A stretch of DNA of 64,000 bases from Pseudomonas mendocina (GTDB taxonomy: Bacteria; Pseudomonadota; Gammaproteobacteria; Pseudomonadales; Pseudomonadaceae). A program made the position numbers and the translations under genes. The stretch is from assembly GCF_900636545.1 (NCBI RefSeq), contig NZ_LR134290.1, forward strand, positions 5,084,001-5,148,000, in the 5' to 3' direction. The notes below the pieces were generated by a model that was not told the origin of the DNA, did not search any database, and saw nothing but the letters and a program-made list of their open reading frames with translations. Every line of letters begins with the position of its first letter. Position 1 is the first letter of the stretch. Positions 9,601 through 17,950 of the stretch are shown here, one piece after another.

Positions 9601-11520
9601 ATGCAGATCGAGCTGATCGAGATCCGCGATCACCTGAATCGCTTCGCCCCCTTCGACAACCTGCCGGAACAAACGCTCGACGAGATCGCCCGCCAGGTGC
9701 AAGTCGGCTATTTCAAGGCCGGCAGCGAGATTCTGGCCGCCGGCGCGCCGATTCACGAACTGCACTATGTGCGCAGTGGCGCCGTGGAAATCCATCGCCG
9801 CGGGGGCGAACTGCACAACCGCCTGACCGAAGGCGACATCTTCGGCCAGGCCGGCCTGTTGCGTGGCAACAAGGTACGCCTGGGCGCCCGGGCACTGGAA
9901 GATAGCCTGATCTACTTCATCCCCGGCCCCCTGTTTCAACAACTCTGCGACCAGTTCGACAGCTTCGCCGATTTCGTCGAGGCCGAAGGCCAGTCACGGC
10001 TCAAATCCGCCCTGGAAGACAGCCATGGCAAAGCCAGTGAGCTGATGAAGATCAAGGTGCGCAAACTCATCGGTCGCTCGCCGGTCAGTGTGCCGCTGGA
10101 CATGCCCGTGCAGCAGGTGGCCAAGGTGATGAGCGAGCAGAGCGTGTCCTCGGTGATCATCGTCAACCCTGCCAGGCGCTGGCCCAACCCCGCGCAGGTG
10201 CAGGTGGCCGACCAGCAGAATCAAGTCATGGCCGGCATCCTCACCGACCGCGACCTGCGCACCCGCGTGTTGGCCGAAGGGCTGCCGGGCGACACCCCGG
10301 TCAGCCAGGTGATGACGCCTGGCCCGGTCACCGTGCAGGCCGACGAGTCGGTGTTCGAGGCCATGCTGTGCATGCTGCGCAACAACATCCACCACCTGCC
10401 CGTGCTGCAGCGCCGTCGTCCGGTGGGCATGATCTCGCTGGCAGACGTCATTCGCTACGAGTCGCGCAGCAGCCTCTATCTGGTCAACAGCATCTTCAAC
10501 AAGAACTCGGTGGAAGGCCTCAAGAGCCTGCTGCCGGACCTGCACGCCACCTTCGTGCGCATGGTTGCCGACGATGCCAGCGCGCACATGGTCGGTCGCG
10601 CCATGAGCAGCATCGGTCGCGCCTTCACCCGGCGCCTGCTGGTGCTCGCCGAAGAGAAACTCGGGCCACCACCGGTGCCTTACTGCTTCATGATCGCCGG
10701 TTCGATGGCGCGCGATGAACAATTGCTGCTGACTGACCAGGACAACGCCCTGGTGCTCGACGACAGCTTCGACCCGGAGAAGCATGACGCCTACTTCTAC
10801 GAGCTGGCGCAGTTCGTCAGCAATGGCCTGTCCGCCTGCGGCTATGCCTACTGCAAGGGCGGCATCATGGCCAGCAACAGCAAATGGCGTCAGCCGCTGA
10901 AAGTCTGGCGTGGCTACTTCAGCCAGTGGATCGAACAACCCAACCCGGAGACCCTGCTCAACAGCAGCATCTTCTTCGACCTCGATGGCGTATACGGCAA
11001 GACCGCGCTGGTGGAAAACCTCAAGGAGATGCTGGCGGAAAAGGCCAGCGCCACCCCCGCCTTCCTTGCCGCGCTGGCGCGCAACGCGCTCAATCGCACG
11101 CCGCCGCTGGGCTTCTTCCGCACCTTCGTGATGGAAACCGACGGCCGCCAGAAGAACATCATCAACCTCAAGGGTCGCGGCACGGCGCCGCTGACCGACC
11201 TGATCCGCGTGCATGCCCTGGCGTGCGGCTCCAAGGCACAGAACTCGCTGGAACGCCTCGACGCCATCGCCGCCACCAAGCTGTTGCCCAAGGAAGCCCT
11301 GGATCATCTGCGCTACGCCTTCGAGTTCCTCAGCCTGGTGCGCATCCGTCACCAGGCTCGCGAGGTCGAGGCCGGCAACCCACCCGACAATTACGTCGAG
11401 CCGGAGAAATTCAGCTCCAGCGAACGCCACCACCTCAAGGAAGCCTTCCAGGTAGTGAGCAATGCCCAGAAATTCCTGCGCTTCCGCTACCCTGCCCAGC
11501 CCCTGTCTCGCCCACAATGA
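9601..11520 (+). CDS. cNMP-binding/CBS/DUF294 nucleotidyltransferase-like protein
   Basis: A 639-residue cytoplasmic protein with four parts: a cyclic-nucleotide-binding domain (about 15-140), two CBS domains (about 155-290) that usually sense adenine nucleotides, a DUF294 nucleotidyltransferase-like domain (about 310-460), and a helical DUF294_C domain. The nucleotidyltransferase motif IAGSMARDEQ followed by TDQDNAL, near residues 364-382, keeps the GS and acidic residues of GlnD-like enzymes. The ATG at 9601 follows GAGG; more upstream starts are possible. The stop overlaps the start of the exonuclease gene. The substrate is unknown. Confidence 0.88.
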   Translation: MQIELIEIRDHLNRFAPFDNLPEQTLDEIARQVQVGYFKAGSEILAAGAPIHELHYVRSGAVEIHRRGGELHNRLTEGDIFGQAGLLRGNKVRLGARALEDSLIYFIPGPLFQQLCDQFDSFADFVEAEGQSRLKSALEDSHGKASELMKIKVRKLIGRSPVSVPLDMPVQQVAKVMSEQSVSSVIIVNPARRWPNPAQVQVADQQNQVMAGILTDRDLRTRVLAEGLPGDTPVSQVMTPGPVTVQADESVFEAMLCMLRNNIHHLPVLQRRRPVGMISLADVIRYESRSSLYLVNSIFNKNSVEGLKSLLPDLHATFVRMVADDASAHMVGRAMSSIGRAFTRRLLVLAEEKLGPPPVPYCFMIAGSMARDEQLLLTDQDNALVLDDSFDPEKHDAYFYELAQFVSNGLSACGYAYCKGGIMASNSKWRQPLKVWRGYFSQWIEQPNPETLLNSSIFFDLDGVYGKTALVENLKEMLAEKASATPAFLAALARNALNRTPPLGFFRTFVMETDGRQKNIINLKGRGTAPLTDLIRVHALACGSKAQNSLERLDAIAATKLLPKEALDHLRYAFEFLSLVRIRHQAREVEAGNPPDNYVEPEKFSSSERHHLKEAFQVVSNAQKFLRFRYPAQPLSRPQ

Positions 11521-12224
11521 GTCACTATCAGCATCAGGATTGGCCGCAACTTTTCGCAGAGCGTGCGATCAGCAGTCAGGACGAACGCCTGCGCACTTAC
11601 TACCGAGCCGGCTGCATCACCGCCGACACGCCATTGGCGGATGCGCCGCTGGTCGCCCTGGACGTGGAAACCACCGGCCTCGATCCGCATCAGCACGCCA
11701 TCGTCAGCCTCGGCCTGGTACCGATGGACCTGCAACGCATCCGCTGCGCCGAGGCCCGTTACTGGGTCGTGAAACCCACCAGCGAACTGAGCGCCGAGTC
11801 GGTCACCTTTCACCACATCACCCACTCCGACATCCGCCACGCCCCGCGCCTGGCCAGCGTGCTGGACGAACTGCTCGAAGCGCTGGCCGGCAAGGTGGTA
11901 GTGGCGCACTACCGCAAGATCGAACGCAATTTCCTCGACCAGGCTCTGCGCCTGCACCTGGGTGAAGGGCTGATGTTCCCGATCATCGACACCATGGAGC
12001 TGGAAGCGCGCCTGCATCCCAAACGCAGTATCAGCTGGTGGGATCGTCTGCGCGGCCGCCATCCCCTGTCCATCCGGCTGGCCGACAGCCGCCAGCGCTA
12101 CGGCCTGCCGCCCTACTCCGCGCACCACGCGCTGACCGATGCCCTGGCCTGTGGTGAACTGCTGCAGGCACAGGCAGCGACGCATTACCCGGCGCATACG
12201 CCAGTGGGAGCGGTCTGGAGCTGA
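11517..12224 (+). CDS. DnaQ-like 3'-5' exonuclease
   Basis: A 235-residue DEDDh-type exonuclease. Exo I is DVETTGLD near residue 49, Exo II VVAHYRKIERNFLD near 128, and Exo III HHALTDALA near 202, so the acidic residues and catalytic histidine are intact. It lacks polymerase partner domains and resembles stand-alone DnaQ/RNase T-like proteins. Its ATG overlaps the stop of the DUF294 gene (ATGA), so the two proteins are made together and probably work on a common substrate, perhaps a nucleic acid end or a nucleotide second messenger. That link is inference. Confidence 0.88.
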   Translation: MSHYQHQDWPQLFAERAISSQDERLRTYYRAGCITADTPLADAPLVALDVETTGLDPHQHAIVSLGLVPMDLQRIRCAEARYWVVKPTSELSAESVTFHHITHSDIRHAPRLASVLDELLEALAGKVVVAHYRKIERNFLDQALRLHLGEGLMFPIIDTMELEARLHPKRSISWWDRLRGRHPLSIRLADSRQRYGLPPYSAHHALTDALACGELLQAQAATHYPAHTPVGAVWS

Positions 12225-12237
12225 CCTGCCGGCCCCC

Positions 12238-12261
12238 TGTAGGAGCGGATTTCTCCGCGAA
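12238..12261. repeat. REP-type palindrome
   Basis: A Pseudomonas REP unit reading TGTAGGAGCGGATTTCTCCG plus GCGA, with GCGGA/TCCGC forming the stem. The same family occurs near 13215, 26534, 39637, 43141 and 54378. Confidence 0.7.
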
Positions 12262-12340
12262 GCTTTTGGCTTTTGCTTTCCTCTCCAGCCTGGGGGAGAG
12301 GACGAAATAGACTATTCAGGAAAGGACTCTGGAACAGACC

Positions 12341-12775
12341 ATGCTTAGCAGATCAGAACAGCACAGAACCCATTTCAGGAGCTTCATCCCCGCTCTCGTA
12401 GCGCTACTCAGCCTCAGTGGCTGTGTCGGTCTCCAGACACACACGCCCACAAGCCACACGAAACCCGCGACGGATGGCTACCGCATCGATGGCACCCAGC
12501 ATTTCTGGAGCCAGAGCGAGCACCCGGTAAATGGCGCTTTAACGCTGGAGTCCGAATACCAATGGTGTGGCGCCGTGCTGTGGGCAATAGTCCCGCTGCC
12601 TTTGATGCTGCCCGTTTGCAAAAGCTACAGCCGGGTCAATTTCGCCGACGGCAAACCCACCACAAATGAGTCGCGAGGGGTGGCATTCAGCAGTTTCCAT
12701 GGCTGCGGGCCAGGCGTATGGCTGGCTACCGGCATCATGCACGGCAGGACAGCTTCGTTTTGTGCAGCGGAGTAG
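12341..12775 (+). CDS. Small predicted lipoprotein
   Basis: A 144-residue protein with a signal peptide ending in the lipobox LSGC (Cys near residue 28), so it is probably attached to the envelope. The mature part has a hydrophobic patch (VLWAIVPLPLMLPVC) and several further cysteines. I do not recognise a family. The ATG at 12341 follows a GGA-containing stretch. It stands alone between the exonuclease gene and a repeat-rich stretch. The region is somewhat AT-richer than its neighbours. Confidence 0.65.
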   Translation: MLSRSEQHRTHFRSFIPALVALLSLSGCVGLQTHTPTSHTKPATDGYRIDGTQHFWSQSEHPVNGALTLESEYQWCGAVLWAIVPLPLMLPVCKSYSRVNFADGKPTTNESRGVAFSSFHGCGPGVWLATGIMHGRTASFCAAE

Positions 12776-12803
12776 CAGTTCAGCCAGTAGCAGCAAAAAA
12801 CCG

Positions 12804-12958
12804 TGTGGGGTGGATAACGCGAAGCTTATCCACCACAGCGCGGTTGGCGAGGTGCGGCTAACCCCGCAAAATGCCTCGCGACAGAAGCGAAATGCCGCCC
12901 AGCCACTCCGACAGGGCTCAGCAAGTAGCCTTGCTCTACCCATCCTACGGCCTGCGCG
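12804..12958. repeat. Intergenic repeat stretch with palindrome
   Basis: GGTGGATAA (12809-12817) pairs with TTATCCACC (12826-12834), a palindrome common between Pseudomonas genes. The right end, near 12930-12956, carries a degenerate GTAGGATGGGTAGAGC-type sequence on the minus strand. The block looks like a worn small interspersed element rather than a gene. Confidence 0.5.
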
Positions 12959-12996
12959 TGGATATCATCGACGTAGGACAACGCAGGCATACATCC

Positions 12997-13158
12997 ATGA
13001 ATCGCCGCAAAAAGATCAAGCAACTGCTCGAAGCCCACGCCAAGAAAGCCAATGCCAAGCTCGCGCCCAAAAGCAACAAACCCAAGTACGTTAGCAAGGC
13101 TGACAGGGCGAAGCTGGAGGCTGAAGCTACTTCAGAACCCGTCACGTCCGCTGAATAA
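12997..13158 (+). CDS. DUF2986 small basic protein
   Basis: A 53-residue, lysine-rich protein beginning MNRRKKIKQLLEAHAKKANA and containing KPKYVSKADRAKLE, which matches the small DUF2986 family of gamma-proteobacteria. The family has no known function; the strong positive charge suggests RNA or ribosome contact, but this is only a guess. The ATG at 12997 was chosen because the family starts with MNRRKKI; the 42 upstream in-frame codons lie in repeat DNA. Confidence 0.8.
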   Translation: MNRRKKIKQLLEAHAKKANAKLAPKSNKPKYVSKADRAKLEAEATSEPVTSAE

Positions 13159-13214
13159 ATGTCGGATAGACGGATGATGCCCACGATGTGCGTGGGCAGC
13201 ATCGAAACGCCAAG

Positions 13215-13243
13215 AGCATCGCGGCTAAAGCCGCTCCCACAGA
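13215..13243. repeat. REP-type palindrome
   Basis: GCGGCTAAAGCCGC with the flank CTCCCACAG, a Pseudomonas REP unit just downstream of the LysR gene on the minus strand. Confidence 0.65.
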
Positions 13244-13254
13244 GCAGGATGGCG

Positions 13255-14157
13255 CTAACCCAGCACCCTGTCGGCGGTATAAATCGCCTCGTCGAGGAAG
13301 ACGTTTACCGCCGGATGATCGCGCTCGCCCTTGCGGTAGGCGAGGAACACGCCGCGCTGGATATCCGGCAGCAACGGCACGGAGATAACGCCGGGCAGCG
13401 GGCGCACCAGGCGCAGGCCGGAAACGATGGAGATGGAGTTGCCCGAAGCGACCATCGCCGCGACCATTTCGAAACCGGCGCAGTGGGCGTTGATACGCGG
13501 TGCATAGCCGGAGCGTCGGCACAGATTGGTGATGAACTCGCCAAACGAGCTGCCGCTGGAATCCAGCGCCCAAGCTTCATCGCGCAAGTCGGCGACGGTC
13601 AGGCTGTCGCGCCTGGCGAGGGCATGGTCGATGGGCAGCAGCACGTGCAGCAGGTCCTGGGTCAGAGGAATCAGGGCGTAGTGCTCGCGGTTCTCGTCCG
13701 GGGTCACAGCCAGGTCGTCGATAACCGCTACGTCGATCTGCCAGGAACCGAGGGCACTGAGGCTTTCCTGCGGTTCCAGATCCAGCACCACCACGTTCAG
13801 CCGCGGATAGGCGCTGCGCAGCGCCCGAACGGTTTCCGCTATCACCGCCACGGCGATCGAGGGGAAGGCCGCCACCCGTAGCTCACCCGCGATTTCGCCA
13901 CGCAGCAGCGCCAGCTCCGAACGCGCTTCGTCGAGTACCGTGAGGATACGCTCGGCATGCGCCACCAGCCGCTCGCCAGCCGGGGTCAGCACCACGCCGC
14001 GCCCACGTCGCTCGATCAACGCCACGTCGACTTCACGTTCGAGCTGGGCGACCTGCTGCGACACGGCCGAGGGCGTCAGGTGCAGCGACTCGGCAGCCGC
14101 CGCCATGGTGCGGCAGCGGGCCAGTTCGCGCAGGGTTCGCAGGCGAGTGATGTCCAT
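13255..14157 (-). CDS. LysR-family transcriptional regulator
   Basis: A 300-residue LysR-type regulator. The N-terminal winged helix-turn-helix (about residues 1-60, with AAAAESLHLTPSAVSQQVAQLE as the recognition region) is followed by a periplasmic-binding-protein-like effector domain (about 90-290). It is divergent from the L-serine dehydratase gene with 144 bases between them, the usual arrangement for a LysR protein that controls its neighbour. The intergenic region around 14165-14220 is AT-rich and suits operator and promoters. The effector is unknown; serine or a related amino acid is plausible. Confidence 0.88.
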   Translation of the reverse strand: MDITRLRTLRELARCRTMAAAAESLHLTPSAVSQQVAQLEREVDVALIERRGRGVVLTPAGERLVAHAERILTVLDEARSELALLRGEIAGELRVAAFPSIAVAVIAETVRALRSAYPRLNVVVLDLEPQESLSALGSWQIDVAVIDDLAVTPDENREHYALIPLTQDLLHVLLPIDHALARRDSLTVADLRDEAWALDSSGSSFGEFITNLCRRSGYAPRINAHCAGFEMVAAMVASGNSISIVSGLRLVRPLPGVISVPLLPDIQRGVFLAYRKGERDHPAVNVFLDEAIYTADRVLG

Positions 14158-14301
14158 GGCGCGATCTCAATAGTTAAGTGACGCTAACGAATACGTTAAA
14201 AATAAATCAGTATACATAATGATATGGCCGTTCTTAGATAGGGGCATCCACACGCGCGTAACCGGGCGCGTGTCCATTCAATCGACAAGAAGAACCTCGC
14301 C

Positions 14302-15690
14302 ATGGCTATCAGCGTTTTCGACCTGTTCAAAGTTGGTATCGGCCCGTCCAGCTCCCACACCGTCGGCCCGATGCGCGCCGCCGCGCTGTTCACCCACGCC
14401 CTGGAAAACCACGACCATATGCCCAAGGTGGCCCGCGTGGTCGCCGAGCTGTACGGCTCGCTGGGCGCCACCGGCAAGGGTCATGGCAGTGACAAGGCGG
14501 TGCTGCTCGGTCTAAGCGGCCATGAGCCGGATACCGTCAACGTCGATCAGGTTCCCGAGTACATCGAAACCATCCGTCGCGACAAGCGCATCGTCCTGGC
14601 CGGCAAACATGCCGTTCCCTTCGACGAGAAAGCCGACCTGAAGATGTTCCGCAAGGCGCTGCCGCTGCACGCCAACGGCCTGCGCTTCGCCGCCTTCGAT
14701 GCCGCCGGCATCCAGTTGCACGAGGCCACCTACTACTCGGTCGGCGGCGGCTTCGTGGTCAGCGAGGCGGTGCTGGCCGATGGCAGCAAGCAGAAAATCA
14801 TCGCCCCGGACGCCACCTCGCTGCCGCTGCCCTTTCGCAGCGGTGCCGACCTGCTCAAGCTGACCCGCGAGCACGGTATCGGCATCGCCGAGGTGATGCG
14901 CCGCAACGAGCGCCACTGGCGCACTGACGAAGAAACCGACGCCGGTCTGCTGAACATCTGGAAGGTGATGCAGGCCTGCGTGGATCGCGGCTGCCGTACC
15001 GAGGGCATCCTCGCCGGTGGCTTCAAGGTGCGCCGCCGCGCCGCGATCCTGGCGCGCAAGCTGGGCGGCTTCCAGCGCAGCTACATCGAAGACCCGCTGC
15101 GCATGCTCGACTGGGTCAACCTCTGGGCCCTGGCAGTGAACGAGGAGAACGCTGCAGGCGGCCGCGTGGTCACCGCACCGACCAACGGCGCTGCCGGCAT
15201 CGTCCCGGCGGTGCTGCACTACTACGCCAATGCCATCTCCGGCGCCAACGAGCGCGGCATCATCGACTTCCTGCTCACCGCCGGTGCCATCGGCATCCTG
15301 TACAAGGAAAACGCCTCGATCAGTGGCGCCGAGGTGGGTTGCCAGGGTGAAGTGGGCGTGGCCTGTTCGATGGCTGCCGGCGCGCTGTGCGCGGTACTGG
15401 GCGGCACCCCGGAGCAGGTCGAGAACGCCGCCGAGATCGGCATGGAACACCACCTGGGCCTGACCTGCGACCCGGTCGGCGGCCTGGTGCAGATTCCCTG
15501 CATCGAGCGCAACGCCATCGCCTCGGTGAAGGCCATCAACGCCGCACGCATGGCGCTGTACGGCGACGGCGCGCACTACGTGAGCCTGGACAAGGTGATC
15601 AAGACCATGCGCGAGACCGGTGCCGACATGCTGACCAAGTACAAGGAAACCGCACGCGGTGGCCTGGCGGTCAATATCATCGAGTGTTGA
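14302..15690 (+). CDS. sdaA: L-serine ammonia-lyase (L-serine dehydratase)
   Basis: A 462-residue one-chain L-serine dehydratase, converting L-serine to pyruvate and ammonia. The N-terminal beta domain carries the [11 protein letters not shown] motif at about residues 13-24, and the alpha domain holds the iron-sulfur cysteines (EVGCQGE, LTCDPVG and IPCIER). Length and both domains are complete. SdaA and SdaB paralogs cannot be told apart by reading alone, so the symbol stands for the family. It has its own divergent LysR regulator and a strong terminator. The nearby betaine-type transporters suggest a link to glycine betaine to glycine to serine catabolism, as seen near sdaB in P. aeruginosa; this link is inference. 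Confidence 0.93.
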   Translation: MAISVFDLFKVGIGPSSSHTVGPMRAAALFTHALENHDHMPKVARVVAELYGSLGATGKGHGSDKAVLLGLSGHEPDTVNVDQVPEYIETIRRDKRIVLAGKHAVPFDEKADLKMFRKALPLHANGLRFAAFDAAGIQLHEATYYSVGGGFVVSEAVLADGSKQKIIAPDATSLPLPFRSGADLLKLTREHGIGIAEVMRRNERHWRTDEETDAGLLNIWKVMQACVDRGCRTEGILAGGFKVRRRAAILARKLGGFQRSYIEDPLRMLDWVNLWALAVNEENAAGGRVVTAPTNGAAGIVPAVLHYYANAISGANERGIIDFLLTAGAIGILYKENASISGAEVGCQGEVGVACSMAAGALCAVLGGTPEQVENAAEIGMEHHLGLTCDPVGGLVQIPCIERNAIASVKAINAARMALYGDGAHYVSLDKVIKTMRETGADMLTKYKETARGGLAVNIIEC

Positions 15691-15710
15691 TCCCCGCGTA
15701 GTGACGCAAA

Positions 15711-15737
15711 CGCCCCGGTTTATCCGGGGCTTTTTTG
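15711..15737 (+). terminator. Rho-independent terminator of the serine dehydratase gene
   Basis: GCCCCGG (15712-15718) pairs with CCGGGGC (15724-15730) across a 5-base loop, followed by six T. It lies about 20 bases after the stop codon. Confidence 0.9.
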
Positions 15738-16042
15738 TTTCCAGCGAAGGTTGATATCGCCCTCTGGCGTTGACGCATACTTCAAATCGCTCAGCTTGAG
15801 CACACCCCAGGGGCGAACGCCCGAGCGCGAGCCAAGCCGGTGCGCAGCACCCTGACGCAGCAAGGCATGGCTATGACTTGTGTTACATGCGCTGGGTATT
15901 GATGGTTCGCTACGGGTCACGCATCGTCCGGCTGCAAGCCTACCCCTCGATCAGCGCTCCTGACGGCTGATCGCCCACCGCCATGATCAACAGGCTGCAC
16001 TGACCATGGCCTCGTACAGACGCGTTTCAAGGCTCACAAACG
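15738..16042. other. Intergenic stretch without a recognised gene
   Basis: About 300 bases between the sdaA terminator and the BCCT gene terminator. A 66-codon minus-strand frame (15720-15920) has no ribosome binding site and no family I recognise. No repeat, tRNA or riboswitch is evident. Confidence 0.5.
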
Positions 16043-16074
16043 ACGACGCCCCTATCGTGCGATAGGGGCGTCGT
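16043..16074 (-). terminator. Hairpin terminator after the first BCCT gene
   Basis: A near-perfect inverted repeat of about 15 bp (ACGACGCCCCTATCG and its complement) lies just beyond the stop of the minus-strand transporter. The following T-run is weak, so it may also stabilise the 3' end. Confidence 0.65.
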
Positions 16075-16105
16075 TGTCGTTCCAAGGCCGCCTATGGCGG
16101 CGCGC

Positions 16106-17758
16106 TTAACGCGGTTCGCTGCGCAGACCCTTGATCACCGCAACGCAGGCAAACAGCAGCACCACGGTGAATGGCAGGCCCGTGGAGACCGCCATGGCTT
16201 GCAGGGCAACCAGGCCGCCACCGAGCAACAGAGCGACTGCCAGGGCACCTTCAAGCAGAGCCCAGAATACCCGTTGCGAAACCGGCGAGTTGATCTTGCC
16301 ACCTGCAGTGATGGTATCGATCACCAGCGAACCGGAGTCAGAGGAGGTTACGAAAAACAGCACGACCAAAACGATACCCGCGAAGGAACTGATGGCGCTG
16401 ATCGGCAGCTGATCGAGCATGACGAACATCTTCAGCTCCAGCGCAGCCTGGCTCAGCTCGGTCAGGCCACCCAGGGCCTGATGCAACGCAGTACCGCCGA
16501 AGGTGCTCATCCAGATCACCGAGACCAGCGACGGAACCAGCAGCACAGCAGTGAGGAATTCACGCACGGTACGGCCGCGGCTGACGCGAGCAATGAACAT
16601 GCCCACGAACGGCGACCAACTGATCCACCAGGCCCAGTAGAACGCGGTCCAGCCCTGGCTGAAGTTGGCGTCTTCACGGCCGACCGGGTTGGACAGGGCC
16701 GGCAAGTACTGCAGGTAGGCGCCCAGGTTATCCAGCACACCGCTCAGAAGCAGCCCCGTCGGGCCGACAAGCAGCACGAACACCATCAACAGAAGCGCCA
16801 GGCCGATGGTGACTTCGGAAAGAATCTTCACCCCTTTGTCGACACCCGTCACAACTGAGACCAACGCAATCAGCGTGATGATAGTGATCAGCAGGACCTT
16901 GGTTGTAGTGTCAGCTGACAAGCCAAACAGTACATGCAGGCCAGCGGTGGCCTGCTCGGCGCCCAGGCCGAGGGAGGTCACCAGACCGAACAGGGTGGCG
17001 AATACGGCCAGGATGTCGATGATATGGCCCGGCCAGCCCCATACGCGCTCACCGAGCAGCGGGAAGAAGATCGAGCGGAACGACAGCGGCAGGCCCTTGT
17101 TGAAGGCGAACAGGCCCAGCGCCAACGCCACGATGGCATAGATCGCCCAGGGGTGCAGGCCCCAGTGGAAGATAGTTGCAGCCATGCTCAGGCGCGCCGC
17201 CTCGGCGGAATTGCCGGCAGCCCCGCCCAACGGAGCCCAGTCGGTACGCACGCCGTTGGCATCCACGGCCGTACCGCCCAGTGCAGTGCTATAGTGCGAC
17301 ATCGGTTCGGCGACGCCGTAGAACATCAGGCCGATGCCCATCCCCGCCGCGAACAGCATGGCGAACCAGGAGAAATAGGAATAGTCGGGGCGAGCCAGGG
17401 TACCGCCAAGCCGCACCTTGCCCAACGGCGAGACAATCAGTCCCAGGCACAACAGCACGAAGATGTTGGCCGAGCCGAGGAAGAACCAGGCCAGATTGAC
17501 CGTCAACCAGTCGCGCACTGCGGTGAACAGCGGCTCCAACTGGTCGTGCATGACCATGGCCAGGGTGACGAAAATCAGTGATGTAATGGCTGATACGAGA
17601 AATACCACGCCGTGGATATCGAGATTGACCAGATAACGGCCACGGATGTTGTCCTGGCCAACCACATAGTCGGTGTCGATGAGATTAACTGCGCCGCTGG
17701 GGGCGGGAATACCGTCTACAGATGAGTCGTTCTTGCGTGATACGGGGCCTTGGCTCAA
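16106..17758 (-). CDS. BCCT-family betaine/choline/carnitine transporter
   Basis: A 550-residue transporter of the BCCT family with about 12 membrane helices. It carries the family signature WTAFYWAWWISWSPFVGMFIAR near residue 340 and the glycine-rich AAGMGIGLMFYGVAEP segment. BCCT proteins import quaternary ammonium compounds such as glycine betaine or choline with Na+ or H+. The TTG at 17758 is preferred: it has AAGGAG at good spacing and gives an N-terminus matching the paralog downstream in coordinates (both carry GIPAPxGAxNLIDTDYV). An upstream TTG at 17791 would place the start before the ribosome binding site. Substrate is not resolved. Confidence 0.9.
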   Translation of the reverse strand: MSQGPVSRKNDSSVDGIPAPSGAVNLIDTDYVVGQDNIRGRYLVNLDIHGVVFLVSAITSLIFVTLAMVMHDQLEPLFTAVRDWLTVNLAWFFLGSANIFVLLCLGLIVSPLGKVRLGGTLARPDYSYFSWFAMLFAAGMGIGLMFYGVAEPMSHYSTALGGTAVDANGVRTDWAPLGGAAGNSAEAARLSMAATIFHWGLHPWAIYAIVALALGLFAFNKGLPLSFRSIFFPLLGERVWGWPGHIIDILAVFATLFGLVTSLGLGAEQATAGLHVLFGLSADTTTKVLLITIITLIALVSVVTGVDKGVKILSEVTIGLALLLMVFVLLVGPTGLLLSGVLDNLGAYLQYLPALSNPVGREDANFSQGWTAFYWAWWISWSPFVGMFIARVSRGRTVREFLTAVLLVPSLVSVIWMSTFGGTALHQALGGLTELSQAALELKMFVMLDQLPISAISSFAGIVLVVLFFVTSSDSGSLVIDTITAGGKINSPVSQRVFWALLEGALAVALLLGGGLVALQAMAVSTGLPFTVVLLFACVAVIKGLRSEPR

Positions 17759-17901
17759 GGGGCTGCTCCTTCTTTTTTTATTCGCGAGCAATGCAGCGAC
17801 CGCCGCTGCTATTACGCGGAGCTGACGCTATCAGAAGGAAAATCTGGCCTGCGCTGCGCAAACGCCGCAGGCTTTCCCATTAACGACCGCGCCCCTGGAA
17901 T

Positions 17902-17926
17902 GAAAAAGCGCGCCCATGGGCGCGCT
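17902..17926 (-). terminator. Rho-independent terminator after the second BCCT gene
   Basis: AGCGCGCCCATGGGCGCGCT (17907-17926) is a perfect palindrome followed on the minus strand by TTTTT. It ends the transcript of the 17951-19618 gene and so separates the two BCCT genes into different units. Confidence 0.85.
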
Positions 17927-17950
17927 CTTGTCAGCGACGAACGGTGTGCG

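Noticed and set aside
9994..11517. Minus-strand reading frame (507 codons) opposite the CBS/DUF294 gene
   Set aside because: No ribosome binding site or domain; the opposite strand has conserved cNMP, CBS and DUF294 domains.
15720..15920. 66-codon minus-strand frame after sdaA
   Set aside because: No ribosome binding site and no recognised family; it also runs across the sdaA terminator.
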